Shown: piece after piece, positions 1 through 5,770 of the stretch
Layout: each line of letters begins with the position of its first letter
Numbering within the stretch: the stretch's first letter is position 1
Origin: Thermoplasmata archaeon
Lineage (GTDB): Archaea > Thermoplasmatota > Thermoplasmata > Thermoplasmatales > Thermoplasmataceae
Direction of reading: 5' to 3'
DNA length: 5,834 nt
Assembly (NCBI GenBank): GCA_021845325.1
Contig: JAKBRR010000128.1
Span: 1 to 5,834, forward strand
The notes under the pieces: model-generated
Seen by the model: only the letters and a program-made list of their open reading frames with translations
The model's database searches: none
What the model was told of the DNA's origin: nothing
Position numbers and translations under genes: made by a program

Positions 1-786
1 CTTTTGAAGCACAGCTGCTAATATTATGACTGGTATAGTTGCTACCAATGCAAATGTTGCAGATTCCAGTGGAAGGTTCCTTGACACATAATTATACAAT
101 GTTACAGGGAATGTAGAATCTGTTGGTACTATTGGAGCAATTATCACAGCATAGGTAAATTCATCCCATGACGTCATCCATGCCAGTAAAAATGCAACCA
201 TAATTGGTACTCTTATCATTGGCATTAAAAGTCTAAAAAACGTGGAAGAAAAAGAAGCACCATCCACTCTTGCCTGATATTCCAGATCATGTGGTAGGCT
301 CCTGAATCCACTTAACATGATAAAAACTGAAAGTGGCAATACAACTAGTTCCTGTGCAAACGCAACGCCAAACACAGTGTTGTCAAGATTCGCATGAAGA
401 AAGTAAACCGATATTGGTATTGCAATAACCAGTCCAGGCATCATATTTATGATGAAAAGGAAGACAATTAGCTTATTTGACAGATTGGATGTAAGCTTAG
501 AAAGACCGTAGCCTGCTGGTATACCTAGGCCAATTGCAATAAGACCAACCATGAACGCTACTTCCAAACTTCTTGTCAATGGACCTATTAAATCTACTTC
601 CTTAAATGACTGAAAAAGATTACTCAATGTGAAAGCAAGCGGAATCTGCCCCGGGTATATCTTATCAAATGTTAAATATGCAGGTTGAAAAGCATAGATA
701 ATAAGTATCCATAGCGGATATATAAAAACAATAGCGAGGATAATTACTGCAATATAGGTTGTCCATTTTCCCTTCTCATCTGACAT
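1..786 (-). CDS. Carbohydrate ABC transporter permease, MalG-type (C-terminus cut by window edge)
   Basis: Inner-membrane permease subunit of a binding-protein-dependent ABC sugar importer, the partner of the MalF-like protein encoded just upstream. My translation from ATG at 786 gives 262 residues, open to base 1. It starts MSDEKGKWTTYIAVIILAIV, a short polar N-terminus followed by the first membrane helix, and continues with about five more hydrophobic segments. The cytoplasmic EAA loop that docks on the ATPase is at about residues 163-194: LPHDLEYQARVDGAS, then FFRLLMPMIRVP. It keeps the DGA and the LxP-type end, but the opening EAA reads EYQ. The sequence breaks off at IPVIILAAVLQK, which is the usual last helix of the family, so probably only some 15-20 residues are missing. 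The start is fixed by a strong ribosome binding site 9 nt upstream. The sugar cannot be deduced. Confidence 0.93.
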   Translation of the reverse strand, partial: MSDEKGKWTTYIAVIILAIVFIYPLWILIIYAFQPAYLTFDKIYPGQIPLAFTLSNLFQSFKEVDLIGPLTRSLEVAFMVGLIAIGLGIPAGYGLSKLTSNLSNKLIVFLFIINMMPGLVIAIPISVYFLHANLDNTVFGVAFAQELVVLPLSVFIMLSGFRSLPHDLEYQARVDGASFSSTFFRLLMPMIRVPIMVAFLLAWMTSWDEFTYAVIIAPIVPTDSTFPVTLYNYVSRNLPLESATFALVATIPVIILAAVLQK

Positions 787-1702
787 GATCTTTTGCACCT
801 CCCAGTCTTACTACAATGACAGAATACACCATGATTATAGCAAGAAGAATCGTTGCAGCTGCGTAGGAGATATTTCTTGTTTGGAGTGAAGAATAATTTT
901 CGAATATTAAAGTATTCATTATAAGTGGATGATATCCTATAATTACAAGTGGCAATGCAAAAATGTTAAACTCACTTACACCTCTTACGAGAAGTGCAAT
1001 TGACATTATTGGTGCAATGTTTGGAAGGGTAATGTGTATAAATCGACTAACTGCACCAGCCCCATCCACTGATGCTGCCTCATATAATGTTGGTGGTAGA
1101 GATGAAAGACCACCGTATAGAATTAGTGCAACCAGAGGTGTATTCTTCCAGAAATCAGAAAACATTACAACACCAAGTGAAGAACTATTTGTATTAAACC
1201 AGTTTACGGGTTTTAATCCTATTGAAACTAGAGCTGAGTTTGCATATCCTCCAACTGCCTGAAATATTATAGAAAACACAAAGGCACTAACTACAGTAGA
1301 TATACCCAATGGAATAATAACTAGTGTAGAGAACGCTTTCTTACCTTTGAACGGCTTTATGAGAACCATTGCAATTGCCAGTGCTATAAAAAGCTGAATC
1401 ATAAGAGCACCTACACTGACGAGCAAAGTATTAATTATGGCCCCATATAGTCCATAACTGGGCAAGGCTAGATAATTTGCCAGAGTAAAACCATGCTTTC
1501 CAATAAAACTATCGTAGACTACAGTTATAGCTGGAACTATTGCAAGACCTATTACATATGCCAGTGCAGGGATGGCAAAGATAAGATAGAAGATATTCCT
1601 TTTTGCAGACCTCTTAAAAACATTTCTTTTTGATAGAAGATCTTCTTCTGTTACATTACTGTCTTTAGATTTGTTCTTATCTATATGATTTTCATTTTCC
1701 AT
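776..1702 (-). CDS. Carbohydrate ABC transporter permease, MalF-type
   Basis: Inner-membrane permease subunit of an ABC sugar importer, 308 residues, a normal length for the short MalF-like class. The first ~30 residues are charged and cytoplasmic (MENENHIDKNKSKD...). Six hydrophobic segments follow at roughly residues 37-63, 86-115, 124-148, 176-198, 231-255 and 282-300. The EAA loop that contacts the ATPase is intact at about 208-227 (YEAASVDGAGAVSRF, then ITLP). The family matches binding-protein-dependent transport permeases; substrate specificity lies in the binding protein, which is not visible. The stop codon overlaps the MalG-like start by 11 nt, so the two are translated from one mRNA. 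A weak ribosome site, GTGAT at 1708-1712, lies 5 nt before the ATG. The gene immediately upstream is an amino acid permease 287 nt away, so this gene probably heads the visible part of its operon. Confidence 0.95.
   Translation of the reverse strand: MENENHIDKNKSKDSNVTEEDLLSKRNVFKRSAKRNIFYLIFAIPALAYVIGLAIVPAITVVYDSFIGKHGFTLANYLALPSYGLYGAIINTLLVSVGALMIQLFIALAIAMVLIKPFKGKKAFSTLVIIPLGISTVVSAFVFSIIFQAVGGYANSALVSIGLKPVNWFNTNSSSLGVVMFSDFWKNTPLVALILYGGLSSLPPTLYEAASVDGAGAVSRFIHITLPNIAPIMSIALLVRGVSEFNIFALPLVIIGYHPLIMNTLIFENYSSLQTRNISYAAATILLAIIMVYSVIVVRLGGAKDHVR
796..803 (-). promoter_or_regulatory. Strong Shine-Dalgarno for the MalG-like gene
   Basis: On the minus strand this reads GGGAGGTG, closely complementary to the conserved archaeal 16S rRNA 3' end, and lies 9 nt before the ATG at 786. 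It is inside the coding end of the MalF-like gene, as expected for an operon-internal gene. It is by far the best such site in the window. The first genes of the other transcription units have weak or no such sites. Confidence 0.8.
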
Positions 1703-1714
1703 TTCGTATCACAC

Positions 1715-1783
1715 TTAATTACGAGTTTTTTTTATTTTTTCTAACTCTATGTGGAATTTTTTTTGTTTATTAAGATCGGACAT
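1715..1783 (-). other. Possible 22-codon upstream ORF in front of the MalF-like gene
   Basis: ATG at 1783 opens a short frame, MSDLNKQKKFHIELEKIKKT plus R and N, ending in TAA at 1715-1717. An AAAGG lies directly before the ATG. It is in the same frame as the MalF-like gene and separated from it by TAA, GTG, TGA, TAC and GAA. The peptide is strongly basic, partly because the DNA here is full of A-runs, so chance is a real possibility. It could be a leader peptide, a lost N-terminal extension or noise. Confidence 0.2.
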
Positions 1784-1844
1784 CCTTTCTATTTTTTTAA
1801 CATTTATCCATATGATTTGCTTTTCAATACTGAATTTCAACTTC

Positions 1845-1862
1845 GTTAAAGTTAAGGTTAAA
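1845..1862. repeat. Three tandem hexamers GTTAA(A/G)
   Basis: The plus strand reads GTTAAA, GTTAAG, GTTAAA in immediate succession. The array lies about 143-160 nt upstream of the MalF-like start, between the candidate promoter and the gene. It also overlaps a small dyad, AACTT (1839-1843) and AAGTT (1849-1853). It may be a protein-binding site or simple-sequence drift in AT-rich DNA. Confidence 0.5.
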
Positions 1863-1955
1863 TTAATACCATAGCTTGAAAATAATATTTAGTTTTTTTA
1901 CTCTTTTAAATAGTTTAATTATCAGTTTAAACTCTATTAATAAATGATACAGCAG

Positions 1956-1970
1956 AAATTTAAATAAAAA
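1956..1970 (-). terminator. Oligo-T transcription terminator of the APC permease gene (candidate)
   Basis: On the minus strand a TTTTTATTTAAATTT stretch begins 20 nt after the permease stop codon. Archaeal RNA polymerase ends transcription on oligo-T stretches without needing a hairpin. The longest run here is only five T, so the site is plausible but weak. Confidence 0.35.
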
Positions 1971-1989
1971 TGTATGGAATGAAAGTTAG

Positions 1990-3759
1990 TTACTCTTCTA
2001 TTGTCTCTGAATTTTTTACCATTTCAACATTCCTTATTCGTAGATCATCGAGAACGGGTCTGGTAAACTCGGGATGATCAAACTGTTTCTTAAACCCTGA
2101 AAGAACTCCCCAGGGGTAGAAGACTGCCATTGCTACAATGAATATAATCAGAGTTGCATAATCAAATGGAATCAGTGTTCCCCATGATGATGGAAGAGTA
2201 ATGGCAAAAGTGTAATGAATCCCTATGGATGAAAAGTTCAGTGAAGTGATTGTTCCATTAAAGCCATCACTACCGATGAGAGTCATAATAGTAAGGAAGA
2301 GAATATAGGCTACATACCATATGGCGTTTTTAGCCCCAATCTTAACCTTAGAAACAATTCCTATTAATACACAACCTATAAATATCAGAAAGACTGCATA
2401 AGGCTCAGAAGGCCAACCTGCCCAAAATGGAATCAAAGAACTTAGCCCAACTGAAAGTGGTGCTATCAACCACATTCCTTTAAACTTATCTTTTTCTTTA
2501 GTTACTCCCTGCCTTCGTGATACCATTAGTGCTATTGGAGTCACTGCTAGTCCCAGATATCCAGCCGCTGATGCGTCATCTATAAAACTGTAAATGGAGG
2601 GGACAGGTGCAGATAGGAAAACAATAATAGCTCCTATCATCGTAAATGTGATCAATGCTACAAGAGGTATTGAATGTTTTAAGTTTATAGACTTTAACTT
2701 TTTATTAATAAATCCAGATCTCCCAATGGCCATCATAACTCTTGCGCCACTTCCAGCATAAATATATCCTGTTACATATGGAGCCAAGAAACCTGTAACT
2801 AAAGCAGCTATGAAAATCCAGTAAAATCCTGACCTTTTTGCAAACACAAAGAATGGGTTTAAACCAACTAGAGCATGCGCACTGGTCAATGCGCCGAAAT
2901 CTCCAGGCTTAATACCAAATGAACTCCAGTGGAAACCAAGTATTATAGCAAAAGCGACTCCAATATAGATAAGAGATTCTATAACAACTGTAAAAATCAT
3001 AGCCTTTGTTACATCACTTTTATGTTTCGTTTCCTCAGCAAGATCTGGTATAACCCGGGTAGCACCAAAGTCATACATAGCCAGTGGCATGATCGATAGA
3101 AATGAAATGATAGGAGTGTGTGTGGTGAAAAATCCATATTTAAATAAATTCTTAGCGTCAAATACAAATCCAATTAGTCCTATAACCATGGCTAAGTAAA
3201 ATACCAGTTTTACCAAACCTATCCAATTGCTTGTTTTTCCAAATTGCTTAATTCCAAAATAGTTAATTGGAATAAATGTTAGAAGTAGTGCTACCCCTAA
3301 AAGTCCTCCATCAATTGTTGGGTATCCCAGATCTGTCACAAATACACCTGGCAGGAAAAACCCAGAACCTATGATTATTGCCACGACTTCTATTGGTGGA
3401 ATAAATAAGTACCATAGTATATCTGCCATGGAATTTATTAGATTGGTCCATCGTCCATGAGTATAGATACTGTACCTGGTTGGTCCACCTGCTTCTGGGT
3501 AGACCTTGCTAAGCTCAACATATGTAAACGCCACCATTAAGTAGATAAAAGCTCCGAATACGAATGCCAAAATCGCACTTGGTCCAGCTCCTGCTACCAT
3601 ATCAATGGTTCCAAAAAGAGCACCATTTCCAAGAGATCCAGCTATTCCGATAATCAAAAGCTCATAGAATCCAAGTTCTTTCTTCAATCGAGGTTTTCTT
3701 TCCAATTTTTTTGTTACTTTTGCTGACGATTCCATTAGTGGATATCGGCACCATAACAT
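1990..3759 (-). CDS. APC-superfamily amino acid permease
   Basis: Cytoplasmic-membrane secondary transporter for amino acids or related amines, 589 residues as drawn. Visible family signatures are GIAGSLGNGALFG (residues 38-50, the broken first helix that binds substrate), PEAGGPTRY (88-96), YDFGATRVIPDLAEETKH (229-246, the sixth-helix motif, with GAT where many members have GFE) and GSGARVMMAIGRSGF (336-350, matching the usual SRxxxAxxRDG). There are about 12 core helices. After residue 475 come extra hydrophobic segments and a loop of about 35 residues (496-530), so the protein is longer than the typical 450-500. The start is uncertain: M1 (3759) adds MLWCRYPL before a second in-frame ATG at 3735 (MESSAKVTKKLERK), which gives a more usual polar N-terminus and 581 residues. 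The substrate cannot be told. The gene is probably monocistronic and divergent from the acyl-CoA synthetase gene. Confidence 0.92.
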   Translation of the reverse strand: MLWCRYPLMESSAKVTKKLERKPRLKKELGFYELLIIGIAGSLGNGALFGTIDMVAGAGPSAILAFVFGAFIYLMVAFTYVELSKVYPEAGGPTRYSIYTHGRWTNLINSMADILWYLFIPPIEVVAIIIGSGFFLPGVFVTDLGYPTIDGGLLGVALLLTFIPINYFGIKQFGKTSNWIGLVKLVFYLAMVIGLIGFVFDAKNLFKYGFFTTHTPIISFLSIMPLAMYDFGATRVIPDLAEETKHKSDVTKAMIFTVVIESLIYIGVAFAIILGFHWSSFGIKPGDFGALTSAHALVGLNPFFVFAKRSGFYWIFIAALVTGFLAPYVTGYIYAGSGARVMMAIGRSGFINKKLKSINLKHSIPLVALITFTMIGAIIVFLSAPVPSIYSFIDDASAAGYLGLAVTPIALMVSRRQGVTKEKDKFKGMWLIAPLSVGLSSLIPFWAGWPSEPYAVFLIFIGCVLIGIVSKVKIGAKNAIWYVAYILFLTIMTLIGSDGFNGTITSLNFSSIGIHYTFAITLPSSWGTLIPFDYATLIIFIVAMAVFYPWGVLSGFKKQFDHPEFTRPVLDDLRIRNVEMVKNSETIEE

Positions 3760-3778
3760 AAAAGTCTTCTTCCAAAAC

Positions 3779-3787
3779 GTTTTTAAG
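3779..3787 (-). promoter_or_regulatory. TATA-like element of the APC permease gene
   Basis: The minus strand reads CTTAAAAAC, centred 24 nt upstream of the ATG at 3759. That would place transcription start close to that ATG (leaderless) or about 22 nt before the alternative ATG at 3735. The BRE is not obvious. A longer TATA sequence (TTTATATAAG on the minus strand, 3914-3923) further upstream could also serve this gene, with a leader of about 130 nt. Confidence 0.35.
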
Positions 3788-3943
3788 TAATAAGAACAAA
3801 TTGTATGAGGAGCATGTGAAAATCGTTACTTTTAAAATATGATAGAACGGTGAAGCAGAAAATTACGATGTAAAAGGAAGATGGTATTATAATTCTAATT
3901 ATAGATTAAATTACTTATATAAATAAATTTAATGTAATATATA

Positions 3944-3978
3944 TTAATATTAATTCTCCTAAATAAAGCCTAGTTTAG
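3944..3978. repeat. Imperfect 35-nt direct repeat, copy 1 (upstream of acyl-CoA synthetase)
   Basis: This copy consists of TTAATATTAATT, then a CT, then CCTAAAT, a 9-nt spacer and TTTAG. Copy 2 at 5673-5707 has the same blocks in the same order and the same total length. The two differ by two extra T before CCTAAAT and a spacer two bases shorter. The first block contains the 10-bp palindrome TTAATATTAA. The copy ends 87 nt before the ATG at 4066. Confidence 0.55.
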
Positions 3979-3980
3979 GA
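3957..3980. promoter_or_regulatory. Dyad TCCTAAA-N10-TTTAGGA, candidate operator
   Basis: The arms 3957-3963 and 3974-3980 are perfect 7-bp inverted repeats around a 10-nt spacer. A smaller nested palindrome, CCTA-GTT-TAGG (3969-3979), shares the right arm. The dyad ends 26 bp before the TATATAAG box at 4007, where an archaeal activator or repressor could act. No regulator is identified. Confidence 0.4.
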
Positions 3981-4006
3981 AAGTGTTCGGAAGAATAATA
4001 ATTTCC

Positions 4007-4014
4007 TATATAAG
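4007..4014 (+). promoter_or_regulatory. TATA box, candidate P1 of acyl-CoA synthetase gene
   Basis: TATATAAG is close to the archaeal TATA consensus. Transcription would start near 4036, giving a leader of about 30 nt to ATG 4066 with no Shine-Dalgarno. It would also start after the TTG at 4027, which argues against that codon as the protein start. Confidence 0.4.
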
Positions 4015-4028
4015 CGAAATGAAAATTT

Positions 4029-4045
4029 GGGAAGTTTAAATTATA
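4029..4045 (+). promoter_or_regulatory. BRE plus TATA box, candidate leaderless promoter of acyl-CoA synthetase gene
   Basis: Purine-rich GGGAAG (4029-4034, BRE-like) directly precedes TTTAAATTATA (4035-4045). The box centre is 27 nt before the ATG at 4066, the spacing expected if transcription starts at the start codon. There is no ribosome binding site before that ATG, which fits a leaderless mRNA. Confidence 0.5.
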
Positions 4046-4065
4046 TTGGTAATATTTATTTCTCA

Positions 4066-5670
4066 ATGACTTACGTAAAATATGAACTAACACTTGGAAA
4101 TTTATTAAAGAGTAGTACTGTAAGAAATCCAAGTCAGGAAATAGTAGATTCAGAATTTGGTACAACAACATTCAGTAGGTTTGGCACTGATGTAACTTCT
4201 CTGGCAAAGGGATTGGTTAAAATTGGTGTTAAACCGGGGGATAAAATAGGAATTCTTGACTGGGATACAATTAATTTCTTGAAGTCTTTTTATGCTGTTC
4301 CAATGACTGGTGCCATATTGCACACAGTTAATATAAGATACCCAACAGAGCTTATATATTACACAATTCAGCACGCTGAAGACTCGTACTTGATACTGAG
4401 AGATGAGATAGCTAAAATGTTTGTTGAATACAAGGAACTTTTTGGTTTTGTTAAGGGATGGATCATTTATAGGACTACGAAGGAAGAAATTAACTTACCA
4501 TTTAATAACGTGATAAATTTCGACGATCTTTTAAATTCAGAGGAAAATACGCCTCTCCCTTATGTATCAGAAGACGACACTGCAACACTTTTCTATACAT
4601 CGGGAACCACTGGAATGCCTAAAGGCGTTTCTTTTACCCATAGGGATATTGTGCTTCATGCATTTTCGATTGCTAATACTGTGTCTGATTATCCCATATC
4701 CCTTGGGTCAGGTGATACTTTAATGCCCCTCGTTCCAATGTTTCATGTTCATGCATGGGGGCTTCCTCAACTTTTTCTTCTTAAGGGTCTTAAATATGTA
4801 CTTCCTGGTAGATATAATCCAGAAAAGATACTTGAACTTATGAAAAATGAAAAGGTCAGTACAACTGCAATGGTCCCTTCCATACTGTATATGTTGCTGG
4901 CTGCAAAAAATGCCAGTAATATACTGCCATCACTTAACCTGAGATGTATAATAGGAGGTGGAGCTCTAACCATGGAATTAAAGAACAGAGCCAAAACGTT
5001 TAATGTTACAAGCATTGGAGCTTACGGTCTATCTGAAACAGCACCTCTCGTTTCGTTCTCCACGATAAACAGTGAAACCTGGGGACTTGATGATAAAGAA
5101 AAAGAAAAGTACGAAATTAAGGCAGGAATTCCAGCCCCATTTGTCGAGATTAAAATATTACACTCAAAATCGGAAGTGGGCACAGAAGCAACGAATAAAT
5201 TTGGCGAAATCCTCGTAAGGTCTCCATATGTTGCAAAGGAATATTATAAGGATGCAGAGGCTACAAAAAAGTTATGGGCTGAAGGGTGGCTTCACACAGG
5301 TGATCTTGGATATATCGATGAAAAAGGATATCTTTGTATAGTTGATAGAGAGAAAGATGCGGTTAAATCTGGGGGTGAATTCATTCCTACTTTGATACTT
5401 GAAGATGTTGTGAGTTTATATAACGGCATTGACAGAGTGGCTATTATAGGTAAGAAAGATGAGAAATGGGGAGAAAGGCCTGTTGCATTCTACACTTCAG
5501 ATATTACTATTAAAAAAGGGGAAATAGATGAGTTCCTGAAAAGGTTTGTAGAAGAAAAAAGAATTGAAAAATTCTGGATGCCAGATGAATATGTGAAGGT
5601 TGATTCTTTCGATATGACTTCCACGGGAAAAGTTGATAAAAAGAAATTGAGAGAGAAATATTACAGTTAG
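4066..5670 (+). CDS. AMP-forming acyl-CoA synthetase (fatty acid-CoA ligase, AlkK-like)
   Basis: Adenylate-forming enzyme: activates a carboxylic acid with ATP to an acyl-AMP and then to the acyl-CoA; cytoplasmic. From ATG 4066 it has 534 residues, normal for medium/long-chain ligases. Motifs in order: P-loop YTSGTTGMPKG (177-187), MFHVHAWG (225-232), GAYGLSETAP (318-327), WLHTGDLGYID (408-418), hinge VDREKDAVKSGGEF (426-439) and the C-terminal TSTGKVDKK with catalytic Lys about 522. The start region LTLGNLLKSSTVRNPSQEIV resembles AlkK-type ligases, so a fatty acid substrate is likely, though chain length is not readable. The frame runs back to TTG 4027, but those 13 codons coincide with the BRE/TATA, so ATG 4066 is preferred. 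After SGGEF the usual SSxELE is PTLILE, a mild divergence. The gene appears monocistronic, divergent from the APC permease. Confidence 0.95.
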   Translation: MTYVKYELTLGNLLKSSTVRNPSQEIVDSEFGTTTFSRFGTDVTSLAKGLVKIGVKPGDKIGILDWDTINFLKSFYAVPMTGAILHTVNIRYPTELIYYTIQHAEDSYLILRDEIAKMFVEYKELFGFVKGWIIYRTTKEEINLPFNNVINFDDLLNSEENTPLPYVSEDDTATLFYTSGTTGMPKGVSFTHRDIVLHAFSIANTVSDYPISLGSGDTLMPLVPMFHVHAWGLPQLFLLKGLKYVLPGRYNPEKILELMKNEKVSTTAMVPSILYMLLAAKNASNILPSLNLRCIIGGGALTMELKNRAKTFNVTSIGAYGLSETAPLVSFSTINSETWGLDDKEKEKYEIKAGIPAPFVEIKILHSKSEVGTEATNKFGEILVRSPYVAKEYYKDAEATKKLWAEGWLHTGDLGYIDEKGYLCIVDREKDAVKSGGEFIPTLILEDVVSLYNGIDRVAIIGKKDEKWGERPVAFYTSDITIKKGEIDEFLKRFVEEKRIEKFWMPDEYVKVDSFDMTSTGKVDKKKLREKYYS

Positions 5671-5672
5671 TT

Positions 5673-5707
5673 TTAATATTAATTTTTTCCTAAATTGATC
5701 TGTTTAG
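5673..5707. repeat. Imperfect 35-nt direct repeat, copy 2 (downstream of acyl-CoA synthetase)
   Basis: This copy consists of TTAATATTAATT, four T, CCTAAAT, a 7-nt spacer and TTTAG, the same block order and length as 3944-3978. Within it CTAAA (5690-5694) and TTTAG (5703-5707) form a dyad with an 8-nt spacer. It begins 3 nt after the stop of the acyl-CoA synthetase gene and ends 63 nt before a possible next start codon at 5771. Confidence 0.5.
5683..5688 (+). terminator. Oligo-T terminator of acyl-CoA synthetase gene
   Basis: A run of six T begins 13 nt after the TAG stop codon, with further T-rich stretches at 5721-5734. Such runs are the usual archaeal intrinsic termination signal. The first run lies inside repeat copy 2. 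Confidence 0.5.
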
Positions 5708-5770
5708 CAATAATTCTTTCATTTTTGTTATTTTATATTAAATATTATAGAATATTTTTAAGTTTTAATT

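Larger units (their letters stand above)
1703..1989 (-). promoter_or_regulatory. Intergenic region between APC permease and MalF-like gene
   Basis: This 287-nt AT-rich stretch separates two genes on the same strand, so it should hold the end of the permease transcript and the promoter of the sugar transporter operon. The best TATA-like element on the minus strand is CTATTTAAAAG (1903-1913), just downstream of a perfect 10-bp palindrome AGTTTAAACT (1924-1933). A second AGTTTAA (plus strand) lies at 1912-1918, 12 bp from the one inside the palindrome, and overlaps the TATA-like element. If this promoter is used, the 5' leader would be about 180 nt and include the short ORF at 1715-1783. The BRE is not convincing and other AT-rich boxes exist, so the promoter choice is tentative. 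Confidence 0.35.
3760..4065. promoter_or_regulatory. Divergent promoter region (APC permease / acyl-CoA synthetase)
   Basis: These 306 nt separate the two divergently transcribed genes. Positions 3911-3955 are almost pure A/T and contain a strong bidirectional TATA sequence (TTATATAAATA, 3914-3924) and the palindrome TTAATATTAA (3944-3953). A dyad follows at 3957-3980, then two TATA boxes in front of the acyl-CoA synthetase gene. Positions 3816-3926 hold an open-looking but start-less or interrupted frame, reported among the findings. I see no tRNA or other structured RNA and no intact gene. Confidence 0.6.

Noticed and set aside
963..1262. 99-codon open frame on the plus strand
   Set aside because: It lies entirely opposite the MalF-like gene, whose EAA motif and membrane helices are clearly coding. 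The peptide looks like no known domain.
3959..4171. 70-codon minus-strand frame
   Set aside because: It crosses the acyl-CoA synthetase promoter and its first codons. It is low-complexity and dominated by A/T-derived residues, with no promoter of its own.
4150..4374. 74-codon minus-strand frame
   Set aside because: Antisense shadow of the conserved acyl-CoA synthetase N-terminal domain.
4767..5015. 82-codon minus-strand frame
   Set aside because: Antisense shadow of the acyl-CoA synthetase core, between its conserved motifs.
3944..5707. Insertion sequence or transposon carrying the acyl-CoA synthetase gene
   Set aside because: The flanking repeats are direct and imperfect. There is no transposase, no terminal inverted repeat and no clean target duplication, so only the repeat itself is reported.
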